Shown here one piece after another: positions 25,101 to 38,800 of a stretch of DNA of 64,000 bases. Within the stretch, counting starts at the first letter, position 1, and each line of letters begins with the position of its first letter. Below the pieces are notes generated by a model that was given only the letters and a program-made list of their open reading frames with translations, was not told the DNA's origin and searched no databases. The stretch comes from Tetrahymena thermophila SB210 (lineage: Eukaryota > Ciliophora > Oligohymenophorea > Hymenostomatida > Tetrahymenidae): contig NW_002476335.1 of assembly GCF_000189635.1 (NCBI RefSeq), positions 248,001 to 312,000 on the forward strand. The letters are read 5' to 3'. The position numbers and the translations under genes are program-made.

Positions 25101-27390
25101 ATTTTTAACACTTTGAATATATTAATTTTTAATTGATTATTTTATTTACTCTCTAAAAAATACATGAGTTGTACGATTACATTAAAATAATTTACTTTAA
25201 ATTATGGGAAAAAAATAAATTTTATGATTTTTTACCATGTTGATAGGACTTGTGAGGTTGCATGAATAGGTTTCCTAGTCTCTCTATTTGTTGCTTAGAC
25301 ATTCCTTATCCTGTATCTTCAATCGTGAATTTAAAAGCATTTTTATATTTAGATACTTTAAGCTTTACGTATCCTTTTTGAGTAAATTTTATTGAATTTG
25401 TAAGGAATTAAAGAAGAACTTGGATCAGCCTATTTTTATCTGTAAATATCTAAGCGTCCATCGTGTAGTCCTTGATATTAAACTAAAGCTTTTTGATGTC
25501 AAATTGTAACTTCATTATTGCATATATTTCATCTAAAATACTGCTCATGTTATATTCTTTCATTTCTAATTTAAGCTAATCTTTGAGGAACCTTGAGTAA
25601 TCGAGAATGTCATTTATCATGTTAAGTAAAATGAAACTATTTTAATAAATATGTTCAAGAATTTCCAAATTTTCGGACTACTTCAAATTCATTTATAATG
25701 TTTGACAAGATAGCAAAATTCCATTGAGTGGAGTTTTAAGATTATGAGTTATAGAATCAATCACTTTATCTTTGAATTTATCTATTTCTCTCATTCTCAA
25801 CATTTGCTCTTTTTTGCTTATATCTGTCATCATAACAATAAAGGAACTCTTTTTTTTCCACATACACTTAATTATTTTTAAATCAAAAGTCTTATTCTTT
25901 TTATTTTTGTGACAATATTTTATGTTACAATAAATGTCTCCATTATTGTAGTTACTGTTGCTACATTTCAAAAATTCAAAGTCTTAAAATATCTAATTAA
26001 ATTAAATGTTCCCAAATTGCCTAAATTAATTGAAAGATTCGAAATCATAATTTTAGTTTTATTCATCATCATCATCATCCTCTTCATCATCTTCTTGTTA
26101 TTCATTCACATTATTGATTTAGCACTGCTCTTGTTAGTAAAGAGGATATAAATCATACTATAGTTTTTCTAATAAGTTTTTAGGCACAAATTTTTATGAT
26201 GTGGTAGATTCGCTTTCATCGCAGCTCATTTCAGAAGAGCTCACTTCATTACATTTAATTTTTGTTACTGTATTCATAAAATGAGGATCAGTAGTTTACT
26301 TACTTTCTGGAGAATCTAGCTTTTAAAAATTGTATGATTAGCTTTAATGCTAAACTGCAGAAGGAAAAAACATGTTCTCAGCAATATCAATTAAATCATT
26401 TTTTTAAGTTAAATTAAAAATCTGCAAGATATTTTTGTTACAAAACATGACCTCAAGATCTTCTTTTCTAATTAATTTATAACTACTACTTTCTTGCTAT
26501 TAGCTGTCTTTTGCATAGTTTAGTATTGCATCTGATTTGCATTTGTCACTTAAAGCATGAGATTGTTATATTGTATTTCTTAATTTGGTATCTTTATTAC
26601 TATTGAAATTGGTTGAGTTGAATTACTTAATTGTAGATGGATTCTATTACTTCAGAGCATTCTCTTTTTCAGGCTATTATTTATCTTGTGAAGATTTTTT
26701 TATTTATTTTGAGTAACTGACTACAAATATTTGCAGTGGTAAAAATTAATCTATAAGATACTGCCAGCCTCTTGAGTTTTCATATTTAATTGTTTATTTC
26801 CAAAAATTTTTCTTATTTAAAAATTCAGAATTATAATAAAGTAAGGTAGCAAATCCCAATCCTATTTGTAAAATCATAATCCAAAAATTAGGCTCAATAA
26901 GTCTAAAAACAATATATTCTGTATGAAATATAAGGTGAAATATTTTCATAATCCAGCTATCAAATATGCAAATAGTGATAAGTTAATTTAATTGGAAGAA
27001 TAAGAGAAAATATAGCTGTACTTTGCTTAAAATTTAACTGTTATCTATAGAAAATCTCCTCATTAAAACTTCTCTGTATACAATAGTATAAGCTATTTCA
27101 ATCAAAATTACCATTATTCGTTTTAGTACATAAATTTTATAGTTTTATTTAACTTTGATAGTTGCAACCAAAATTGCTAGCCATACAAAGAAATAAGGAA
27201 GTATTTTAAATATTAAGTTATATTATTCATCTAATTCAAAAATACAATAGGAAACTATACCAATAGAAAATATTATCTTAAAACTAGATATTATTTTAAG
27301 CTATTCCTCGAGGAATGCTTCTTTCTATTTATTATACTAACCTCCTACAAACTAGTCTTTAAAGCTGAGAAACAGCTTAGATCGAAACAT
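22167..27390 (-). CDS. Membrane hybrid histidine kinase with C-terminal receiver
   Basis: Two exons (27390-25236 and 24433-22167) joined across an 802-bp intron in matching phase give 1,473 residues. Residues about 30-245 contain five or six hydrophobic segments. A polar linker with an acidic D/E run follows. The phospho-acceptor helix [12 protein letters not shown] has its histidine near residue 546. Then come an N-box (TNSIKFT), the G1 box EDTGQGM, and the G2 box GVGLGF, which the intron splits after its first base. A roughly 590-residue Q/N-rich spacer leads to the receiver (about 1355-1473) with ILIVDDN, the phospho-acceptor aspartate in LMDVNMP near residue 1400, and CKP. The protein should autophosphorylate on His and pass phosphate to Asp; the signal is unknown. 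All key catalytic residues appear present. Confidence 0.9.
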
Positions 27391-29104
27391 CCAAATTTAA
27401 AATTGCTTTGGATTTTATCTAAAATGTATAATTTTGTGTTATCTTTCTTGATTTTACTTAGTTTGGTGTTTTTCTTATGTTTAAATAAATATAATTTTTC
27501 TTTTTATATTAATTGAGTTTTTTAATTTATTTAAAAAAAAAATCATCGCCTTTCAAATCTTTTTAATTTTCTACAAAATAAACTATCATTATACTTAGTA
27601 AGGCCTACTAATTAATTTTGTAATAAATTAATTAATAATTCATTTACTTTTTGATAATGATTTGAAATTTAGATCTGCTTATACAATCAAAAACAAATTA
27701 AAATCTTTTGCTATTTTAAGTTTTTATCATCTGTCTAAACAAGTACTATCAATTTCTGCTTATTAAATTGTAGTTCTTTAAATTTTTTTACTTTTATTTA
27801 AAGAGTAAGAGTTCCTTCGCAATTAAATCAATTTCTTTAAAACTAAAATATCAAAAAAAATACATCAATAATTAAATATAAATAATGTCAGGGAAATCAA
27901 AAAATAAACTAGATTGATACCATTTTAAATTAACTAAAAAACTTATTTTTCCTTCAGAGAAGTTATGTTAAGAAAGCCTTTTTTTTCATAATGCATGATT
28001 AATCTTGATCAGTTATTTGGAAAATCGTTATTTCAAGCTTTTGTTTAAAAATAATTTAAATGTAATCTTTTATTTTCAAGTCTATTTAAAAATTAAAATG
28101 TATGCATTTTCTGTGTCTTTAAAGATTCAAAAAATACCATTAAATAAAAATTATCTATACATTTCAATAACTTATTTGCTTACTGGTTACAAAAATTTAT
28201 CTCATAGAATTTCCACGAGATTATTTTTAAATTGGTTTTTGGGCTTAATTGAATTTTAAAATTAGTTTTTTATACATTTTATACCATTCAAGCAAAGTAA
28301 AGTTTTTATTTATTCTTTTTGAGAAAACCAAACTTGAAAATTAATCTTTAAAAAGATGAAAATAAAAACATGTATTTTTGTAAATTAATATTGAAAAAAT
28401 TGATTGTCATAGATGAATTCTCGAATGGTTTAAATGACCGATTTACATTTTTATTATATATTTTTTTATTTTTAAAAAATATGTGAAATAAAAGCAATTG
28501 CTGTTATTTTATTTTGATAAAAAGTAATTGCTTAATATTGTTTGATAAAAAAAATTAATTATAATAAAACTATTTATTTTTTTGTAAATTGCTATTTAAA
28601 TGGTTGTATTTTTTCATTTTATATTATATGATTTATTTAGAAGAAATCGTTTATCACTCGCTTTACAATTAGTAAAAATTAATTTGTATTGCTAGAATAA
28701 AATAAAAAATTTAAACAAAAACAATTTTATCCAAAAATTATTAAAAGTTCTACATGATTATTCAAAATTATCTTTGAAAATCTTTACTCTAAACATAAAA
28801 AATATTACATTATTTAAAATTAATAAATAAAAATTTTTGTTTTAATGTTAATAATTGCAAATTATATAAAATTAATTGATTGTTCTACCAACATTTGTAA
28901 CATAAAGTATACTGACATTAATAATTAATTTTATTAAAGGAAATCTAATTAATTTAATTAAATTTAATTAATAATTTGATTTAAGGATTCTCATTAATCT
29001 CATTTTCATATTTTAGTAGTACTTGAAATCTTTACATTAACTAATTGATTGTTCTATTTATTTTACAATATTTATCACATGTTCTTATCTTACATTTTTT
29101 AATT
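27391..29104. other. Intergenic, presumed kinase promoter
   Basis: Non-coding by inspection on both strands in ciliate code. It lies upstream of the histidine kinase and downstream of the PG-rich repeat gene. AT-rich homopolymer tracts only. Confidence 0.55.
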
Positions 29105-30919
29105 TCATATCTTAGTAGTGCACGGAGCTTTTGGCTTAACTAACTAAATATTAGGATCATAATAGCCAGGACCAAGCTTAGGGATTTATATTCCTTCAAA
29201 TTTATCAGTAATTCTAGGTGATTTGTTTAGTAAATCTTTGCCTTTATTATAAGTTTGTTTTTATTTTTGAATATCTTAAACTATCTCATAGCACCCAGGG
29301 CCTAATTTATCAGATCCATCCAAATTATGTTTATTATCAAATGATTGATTTTTAACCCTGAATCTATTGGTTTATGATTTAAATACATAGCTGCTCTGTT
29401 AAGGTTATTTATTTTAACTTTGATTAATATTTTTCACTTCCATATGAGAAATATCGTCTATCTCTACTATTCTTGTATAATTTGTTGTATTTTGATCATT
29501 AAAACTCATATTATTAGATTATTATTTAGTTTTTTCATAGTTATTTTTTCTATTATTTTAAATTATTTAAAGTGAAGTATCATTAAAGCTTAGGTTATTT
29601 GATTAATTTTTCAGTAAAACTGCTTCGCTATTACTCTGCATGTAAAGGGTTTTTACCCTCTTTCTTTTTTTTGTTTTATTATTATCGTTTATTGTGTATG
29701 AACCAGGACCAGGATTTACATCACTTCCAGGTCTTTAATCAGTAAACCTTCTTGAACCACTACCAAAAACAGAATTAAACTTTAAGTTAGACTACTTCAG
29801 CTTGTATAAATCATACTTTTCTATATTTCCTATATCCTATATTAACTTAAGATTATAATCTCCTGGTCCAGGTATATTATTTTTAATGGCTTCGTAATCG
29901 CTTATTGCTCTCTTTTCCCTTCCAAATTTAATAGCATTTGATTGTTAAATCCCCCCTGCTTAGCTAATATCAACTAAATTATATTAACCAGGACCTAATT
30001 TATTTTTAAAAATTCCATTCTCCTCAAATCTCTATGAACTCGAATCAAAACATTAGTATTCAGAAGGTTTATATTGAACTTTAAATGAAGTGTGGAGATT
30101 CTAATTATAATATTTTCCTGGAGGAGGACCTTAATCATCTTTTGCAAGTTGTCTTTCACGAATCATAAGCAATTCTAAATTATATTCTCCTATCTACTTT
30201 TTTTTAGGATCTCTACTAACAAGGCTTGTAAGTTCAGCTTTATATCTTTAACCTTTAATTTATCTGATTCTCTGATCGGAAGCTGGTCTTTCTTACTAAC
30301 TGACTAAATGTTCTTAAATTGTATTTTAATCTTTAGGTACTAAACCAACCAAGTTCTATTAAACAATAGATTCTATCTAGCTTTATTAAGACGCATTTAA
30401 GTTAATCTTTTATTTTTAATCTAATTTCTCCAAAGAACCCTACTAATTTACTTATTTTGGAATGACAGCCTTTTAAGCACGAGGCTTTACAAAATTGTAA
30501 TTTGGATTATATTATCCTGGACCAACATTTTCATTTTCTTTTTAATTTTTCATAACAATCAACAACCCGTCTCCTATTTCCTGGTATCCTTCTTTTACAT
30601 TTTTAGAAGGAATAGATGGAACGGCATTTATTCTGATTTATGGCTAATCATTCACTTTTTAGCTTGCTTTTTTATTATCTTATCTGTCCTAATTATACTT
30701 TTCAAAGTCGCTTTAAGTGACTTTATAACTTCCAGGACCAATTTTGGATTAATCAGGTTCTAATGAAGAATTAAATCTTTCCTTTTTTCCAAAAGTTGTT
30801 AAATTATGAGAATTTTGCTACTATCTAACTTATTCTTGATCTTAGCTTATATAGTAGCCTGGTCCAGGAAAGTATTAACTTACTTCAAAAGTTGTTCTTG
30901 GTTTTTATGAAAACTTCAT
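29105..30919 (-). CDS. Sperm-tail PG-rich repeat (SHIPPO/ODF3-like) protein
   Basis: Intronless, ATG at 30917-30919 to TGA at 29105-29107, 604 residues. At least eight copies of the STPGR core are visible, spaced unevenly along the whole protein: FPGPGYY, IGPGSY, VGPGQYN, a variant PPPGKYY, LGPGQYN, IPGPGDYN, NPGPGSY, LGPGCY and LGPGYYD. Between them are basic, Q/N/K-rich linkers. Proteins of this family (ODF3/CIMAP, SHIPPO) bind or line microtubules of flagella, including the inside of doublets. In a ciliate the likely site is the axoneme or another stable microtubule array such as the cortex; that location is inference. No signal peptide or membrane segment. It lies 457 bp downstream of the WD40/EF-hand gene on the same strand. 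Confidence 0.9.
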
Positions 30920-31376
30920 AAAATTATAGTTTTGAGTGATGTATAAATTTTTAATTAATAAATTGTTGGCTATTAAAAATTTATCGAAAAGTGTATTAAC
31001 CAAAACAAACAATGTTTTACCTATGAAATTAGTTAGTGTTAAAGAAAAAAATACTTATTTTGAGTGATATTTTATCAAAATCTAAATATGTTAATATAAT
31101 AACCGATTTTTTATTTTTTACATTTTTAAATTAGCTTTGAATCCATCCTTTCTTCAAAAATTTTAAAATATAAAACAAAACAAGTATTAATAGTACTATG
31201 AATTTTAAATAAATCTATTTTATTTTTTAAAATAAGTCTTTGCTAATGAATAGAAAAAGTAAAATTAATACAAAAAAGTATAAGAAATAAGTTTATTAAT
31301 TGATAAAATGTGAACAAAATTTAATTATTCTACATTAATTTAATATCATAAATTTAATCATAATAAAAAGAGAGAA
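30920..31376. other. Intergenic between PG-rich repeat and WD40 genes
   Basis: AT-rich, no coding frame seen. Should hold the promoter of the PG-rich repeat gene and the 3' end of the WD40 gene. Confidence 0.55.
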
Positions 31377-34300
31377 TCATTTTTTCTTAGATTAACTTAA
31401 AGGTTGAAGCTTTTTAGGGCCTTTAGATTCTTTTATTTAAATATTATAAAACTTTAAACTTCTATAGTCATCTTTATCGTAATTAGCTAAAGCTGCTGCT
31501 AAACGGTGTGCAGCATCTACTTCTTCTTTACTTAATCTTATTTCTGATTAGTTACTGCCAAATAGGAATTTACTTTACAACTCTTTTTTATACAGATTAT
31601 CCCATACTTTCTTTTATTTTTTATTTTGATCTCCTGAAATAGCAGCTAATGTTTTTGTTTCAATTCCGGGCTGTTAATGAGATCTATTTGATGAGGGTTC
31701 AGTTTGTTAATTTTATACTTATTACTATTAATTTTGTAATTTAAGTTTATTATTTTGTAATGAGGCTATCCTAGGAAGAGTTGCCTACGAGTTAGTAACT
31801 TAATTTAATCCTTCTTATATCCTATTATCAGCTTTAACTTTGTGCTGGTCTTAATTTTCTTATTTAAAATTAATTTCATCCTTTAAAATAGGTTTATGAT
31901 CTACTCCAAATTTTTAAGCATTTAAATCCTAAATTAAAAATAAATTATAGATTAAAATATTAATTAATCAAATACTTACTGAATTTTAATATGGATTGAC
32001 TTTGAATCTCCTGTTGTTAATACCTTATTTTTCTGTTTTTTCCCTTAATTCATGTTCTTATTTCTAAATATCAATATTTAATTGTTTAATCGAATCTTCA
32101 AAGGATTCAAAGTATTTAATGTAATTTATGTGCAGCTTCCAGTCACTATTGCTTCGGTCTGTTTTTAGTTTGGTTTTATCGATTTTATCCATGAAATAAA
32201 ATGGATTGAACTCTTCATCATAAGTTTTATTTGGATTAAAATTGGCAAATAAGTCGTCACCTTAACCTTACACTCCTTCATTCTTATTTTATTACGGCTA
32301 TTGGGCAGCTTCTTACTCTTAAGTACTGCTCTCTTGAGTATTCAATTTTTTATCTGTTAATGATAATGATTTTATAGCTGTTTAGGAACCTTTTTATTCA
32401 TTTTTTACTAATAACTTAGCATTTTTTAAAGATGATTTTCTTTTTAAATCAATTCTTTCTTCTAAATTTGTATCATAGATTTCTTCTGTTCCACTTCTTT
32501 TGAAAGCTATAGGTCTAGGTTCTTGCTTATCATAATTTTGTTAAAGCTAATCGATCAAGTTTCCTGTCTTACTATCCCATAATTTAACCTTATAATTTAA
32601 AAAATAACATTAAAAAATTGAATTAAAAATTAAATTTTTTTACTTTTTTATCGTAAGCTGTGGTAATTAACAGATTTTCTTCTTGAATGTACTCTAATGA
32701 TTTAATCATTTCATAATGAGCTCTTTAACTCCAGACTTCTTAATATTCAACTCCATCAAAATTAGGTGGAATTAAAAAAGATTTTGCTCCATTATTAGAT
32801 TTATCCTTATGGTTATTATATGATTTTTCTAAAATAGTTAATATTTAAGATATATCAAAACATTTAATAAATCCTTTATCATCTGAAAGAAACAAGCATT
32901 TTGTTTAATCACAATATATGCAGTTAGAGATGCTTAAATTTTGTTATACTTAATCATCCTACTTTCTTTTGCCTTAACCCATATTATTTAGTATAGAACC
33001 TTTTGCCGAACCTATATTTATCTATTATGTTTATTGCTATTATAATTGCTATTCACCTTCTTTTTGAATTTTTTGTTATTCTAAAAGCTTTTACTCACTA
33101 TCTTCATTTTTAAAGTAAAATACTTTCTAAAATTTAAATAGAAGAGGAGGAAGAGCAATGAAATTTATTTTTCCATTTGTGGTTGTTGTAATTATGTATG
33201 GTAAATTTTTAATTAAATTTAGAGAAGTTATTTCCTCATATTGAGTAAGTTCTGAAAAAGATCCATTCTATTTTCCTGTATCACTCTCATAAAATGATGT
33301 TATACCTGTGTTTGTGGCAACTATAATCATTTTAGTAATAGGATCAAAACCTAAAGAAGTGATCATAACATCTTTAAGTTCTAAAGTTCTAATTAATTCA
33401 TTTTCTCCAAAATCATTATCTAGAGTCATGTTAATTTTGTTATCCATAGCTGCACTAATAAACATAGTAATAGCATCTGCATGTATTATTTATATAATTT
33501 CAGCTGAATGCCTTAATTGTTATAAAAATTTATTTATTTTTTATAAGCAAAATATGTAAATTTATATTACTTAGGAAGAGCTTTGATCATAGCACCATTA
33601 TAAGTGTTGTAAATTCCAATTTAGCCCATAGAATCACCTATAAGCATACGCTTTTTGAGAGAATCCAAAGTAAAGCAAGTAATTTCACCTTGTGTTACAT
33701 CTGAAAATATTTTTTTAATATCACCTGTTAAAGCATTCCACAATTTTATTTTATTTCCAGCTGGTGTGTAAAATGCTAACTATGAAGGAACAAAAGCACA
33801 ACAAATAGCAACATAATCATCGACGTAATTAGGATTATAATTTTTATCATATTCATATAATTATACTGATCTACCACAGAATGCAAGCTTTAAAGGCTTT
33901 GGAATGTATGTAAAACATTAGGGATTAAATTTATGTTTTTCATCTGAAGTCTCTACAGAAAAGCACTAAACATTGCTAAATTTTTTAATATCTGTAACTC
34001 TTACATTTCCATCCGAATCTAAAGTAATTACTTAACTTGTTCCTTCAATTACTTTAACTCCTAATAGAGGACTAGAATGACCAGATATTTTATAAATTAA
34101 ATTATCTATGTAAGGATTCCAAACACAAACCTATTTATCACAAAATAAATTAACAAAAGCTAAAATTTTATGAATTTTGTAATATTTACTTCATGATCAA
34201 AACCAGCACTAAATAGTAAAATAAGAGCTTCATTAAATGAAAGGGAAGTAATACCTCTAGTGTGTTCTTTATAAACTCTTTTCTTCTTGTTGTTGATTGT

Positions 34301-35444
34301 GTCCCACAAAATCAACAGTCCATCTAAAGCACCTGAGGCTAAAAATTATAACTTTGGCATAGTAATCATATCCATAATGACTTCAGTATGAGCTCCTTCT
34401 CTTTCTAGTTCTTTCTCTGTGTCTGTCTTGAAGTACCAAATCACAATATTGCCATTTTTTTATCCACAATATAATATTTCATTCAATGAATCCCATGCCA
34501 AGCAATATATTTCATTTTTGAATTCATGCTCTATTAATTCTTCTTCGTTATCAGGCTATGATGCTAAGACCCATCCATTACTTGAATGCTTCCAACCCCT
34601 TACATATCTAAGAAAAATATTATTAATAAAGTTCTCTCCAAAAAGCTATTTAATTATTATTTGATTATAATTTTTTTTTTTACTTATCATTACTAGAAGT
34701 TAGGAGAACTTAATACTTTTTGTCTGGAATATATAGTATATCTAATATCATAGTTTTTAAATCAATAAAATTCTTCTTTGTTTCTACATGGATAAGTCCT
34801 TCCTCATCTTTTTTTACAGTAGAGCTTGTAACAAACAAAGATTTTGGAACAACTTTCAGAGTTTTATTGTTCATCACTCCTGTTTCTGGGTTCATAAATA
34901 AAATTTCTGCACTACCTTCTTCATAAAGAGCAAGTCTATCGATATGAGGAATGTACAATATTTTAGTTACCAAATTATTAAATTTATGAGTTAAATGCTT
35001 GGTTTAAGCCTATAGTGGCTTTACTTAAGACTTTGTGTATGTTTTGATTTCATCAACTTTTGTTTTAATATTATTTAAAACGGTTGCTTTTTCAATTACA
35101 TAATTAGTAAACTCATCCCATTCTAAAATCCCATTTCCATTTAAGTCTATTTCTTCAAATAGGTTTGTTAAACACCTAACCAATTTTGTCTCTCTATTTG
35201 GTATATCAACTTACCAAGATAGTAAATGTTCTTTAACTACAAGAATAAACTCGCTTAATTTCATTTGCATATCTCTAATACCAAATTCATTTTTTAAAAC
35301 ATTAATCGTAAATGGATCAAAGTTTAATGTTAAATCTGCTAGAAGATGTTCATCATTTTATCTAATATTTTTATAAGTTGTACGAGGTGAATAAATTGGG
35401 ATTGTATGATCTAATTTATTTAATTTTTTGCTTAATATACTCAT
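31377..35444 (-). CDS. EF-hand plus WD40 repeat protein (WDR49/WDR64-like)
   Basis: Six exons (35444-34684, 34607-34190, 34130-33571, 33511-32644, 32588-31980, 31928-31377), all in phase, encode 1,255 residues. An EF-hand loop DLNGNGILEWDEF sits near residues 100-112 with Asp/Asn/Asn/Glu at calcium-binding positions. WD40-type blades follow from residue about 180 to 880, with landmarks such as ILYCGQKNGNIVIW, LASGALDGLLILWD, LFSAGFDHEVCVWNP and TTAYDKKVKLWD. The last third is polar and Q-rich. This EF-hand/WD40 arrangement resembles the WDR49/WDR64/EFCAB8 group, many of which are axonemal in ciliated species, but the exact orthologue is not decided here. It may couple calcium to a microtubule-bound scaffold (inference). 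Confidence 0.88.
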
Positions 35445-35845
35445 CTTAATTGTTTTTAACTAAATTATGTATGTACCTATAAGCTAACAATTCCTATTAA
35501 ATTAAGAAACTAATTATTTAATACAGAAATTAGTAAAAAATAACTTTTATAAATATGATTAATTGATTTATTTATTATTAACTCAACAAAAAGATAAATA
35601 AAAAATATTATTTTTAAATTTACAATCATAATACTAAAAATATATATTATTTAAGTAGAGATAAAAATAATAATATCTCTATCTCTAAAAAAATTATTTT
35701 AAAAAGAAATTGAAAAAAAAAATTAATTTATAGATCACAAAAATCCTAAATTTATATATTATATAGATATACTTTTAAATAAAAAATAATAGTTTTAATA
35801 TAAAATTCAACATCATTTATTTATTTAATAATATTAATGAAATGT
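35445..35845. other. Intergenic
   Basis: Between the WD40 gene start and the 3' end of the giant surface-protein gene. AT-rich, no coding frame. Confidence 0.55.
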
Positions 35846-38800
35846 TCATTCAATATGGTCAATATTGTGTAATTCATGATTGTTATCATTATTTGATTCA
35901 ACTTCATTTTATTTTTATACTTGTTCTACAACATTAGTAAAATTAATGTTTTAAACTAAACTCTCTTACATTTATGAAGATTAATTATCAAACACATGTG
36001 CAAATATAGACTAGCTTTCATTATCACTAGCTGTTGCTTATCTACTAAATTTTTTATGAACTTTTGTATTGACTAATGCTAGCTAGAAATTCTCACCTCG
36101 GCTTTCTTATTTTATTATGATTTTAATAGTTTAGAAAAAAAAATTAAAATAAAATTACTTAACGAACTTTGCTTTGATAATTTAGAATATTTTGCCCATT
36201 TGCTTCTTAAATTTTTGCTTGAATTATCTAATTTAGTATTCAGACCTCTCAATTCAGTGTCAATACTTTAATTGGAAGTAGTAAATATTTAATTGCTTAA
36301 AGTTGGAGATTATAAAGTTGGAGATTATAAAGCAAATAATTATTTATTTTAAGGTGACTGCTATTAAGAGCAAAATAATGACTTGAAATTTTCTTACTCG
36401 TACAAGTTATTATTCTTTAAGTACTTTAAAAACTACCTAAATTTCTTCTAAACAGATTTTAACTTAATCAAAGCTCTAATTCTCTGTTTACTATCAATCT
36501 TTATGTTTTCTAGAAGTAAAGGATATTTTAGTTTTAGAGTATAAAACATCTCTTATAAGCAATTTCTATCTAATTTTTCTGCTGGAATATTTAATCTAAT
36601 TAATCCACACACCAATTTAATAATAAACAAAATATTTAAAGTAGCTACAAAAATCACAAATAAAGCTTGCAAGACTACATTTTCATACAAAACATCAGGA
36701 GATAATGATGAAAAATATAAAGAGAGAGCACTAATAAGAGTAGACTATTATACCAAGTTGTTAAAATACTATTTTTTGAAGGGCTTTACTTTGAATACTA
36801 CATAAAAGTTGATCAAAATTACTAAATTCATCATGCACACCTATTGAAAAAAAAATATATATAATAAATAAATTAATCTGAAATATGATTACTTTTAATT
36901 AGACATTTTGCTTTAACAAAATAGATAATAAAATCAATAAAGCTTTGTAAAGTAGTTTTAAGAACTCCCAATAATAATATTTCTCTTTATACCCGACAGA
37001 TATAAAAGAGTATTCTATCTAGAATAAAATAGATCTTTTAGAATTTTTTTCTCTTAATATTTTTATGTAAAGGATCACTGGAATAATTATCACCCATATT
37101 ATTAGCGCAGGTAGACTAAAGTATAGCACGTAAGGCTTATGCAAATTTTCATCAAAGCACTAAATAGTAAAATCTAAATCAAAATAACTTTTTTACCCTA
37201 CATCTAAGCAGTTTAAAGACCTAGTTAGTAAAGTAATAGCCATAGGGAAAAAATATAAGTATATAAAAATAATAACAGTTTTTTTGTACTTTAAGAATTA
37301 ATTTTAATTTTTGGTTAAGATACCGAAAAAAAAAAGGAAAAAGATGATATTGAAAGGTAATATAAATGACCATAAAATTTGATAAAACCAAAGAGGTTTT
37401 AAATTAGGATATTGTGAAAATAGGCAGTCTATTGATTTACTTACAACGCTCATAGAGTTTCCAGTTACTTAAAAAGGAAATTGGAACGAAAAAGGAAAAG
37501 GAAAAGTTGTCTGAAAAGTTACTACCAAACAAATAACTTAAATATGGTCTGTCATAATCTTTGAAAAGACCTCTTATCTGTCAGATAAACCTTTAAAGAT
37601 AAAATTAAAAGTTAAATAATTATAAAAAATGCTAGATATATTTATGTATTTACAAGTTGTCCCTAAAAAGAGTATATTACACCTAGTTAAGTAGTGACCA
37701 ACAAGCTTAATGTAAAATTGTTTTAAAATATTCTTGATGATGAAAAATAAGTAGAAAAAAATAAATAAAAAGATTATGAGGTTATTGATTATTATTTATT
37801 TTGTACTCTATTCACATTTGTAACAATTTCCTACACTATATAAGACAGCATATCTTTTACCCCATATTTCTCCATATGTATCACATTAATAACACAAAGG
37901 ACCTATGTATCCTTCAGCACATAGAAACTATCAATTTAAATTTTTAAAAGGTAATTTTCAATTAATATATTTTACAAACTAAAAACATAAAATATCTTAA
38001 ACAAATAAAGCTCATTAAATGAAATACCTTAGAATGAGGGTCTTGAGGTTGACATGAATAAGAATTAAAACTGCATTATATAATTTCATCAGTTAAGTTG
38101 CTTTATCTCCAATATCCATTTTTTAAATAAATATTTGACCCAATACATTTGATTGCAGAATCAGGACAAGTCTTGCAAGAATTCTCAGATAAATCCAAAG
38201 AGTATTTACCTTCTGGGCACATATCGCATATTATTGATTCACTAAATTACTTATAAACTTCTCCTACTGAGCACTAACCTAGTTATATATTTACTTCTAA
38301 TTATAGTTAATTATCACTAATAATTATATTTCCTTTTGAATCAATTAATTAATTTTAATTATTTGACATTATCTGCAAAGCCATATTTTTAAAAGGCATA
38401 TACATAGGCTAAACTCTTAGATTATAACCACCATTTATGTATTGCTTTGATTGTAACTATCCTGAGCATTGTATTTATTTATTCTATTCACACTCAATAG
38501 AAACACTAAGCTACCTAAGTATTAACTATACATCGCTACTATAATCAATTTGCTCTGTAGGTATAGGTACATATATTGGATGATTCTCTTCATCAAGAAG
38601 TTATATTTTTGAAAAAATAATTTCTTCACCACTTTTTGCATTATTTATAGAAACTGTTTATCCATTATATGAAACTTTACCTCTATTCAAAGAAATATTT
38701 GATGCATCTATTTTGATTTATCTTAAAACGGAACCTATATTCATACCATATAATTTGGCATAATTATTTTTAATTTGATTAGAGTTATTGATTCCTTACT

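Noticed and set aside
28005..28259. 84-codon frame upstream of the histidine kinase
   Set aside because: Composition is that of AT-rich intergenic DNA and no continuing ciliate-code exon or family resemblance was seen.
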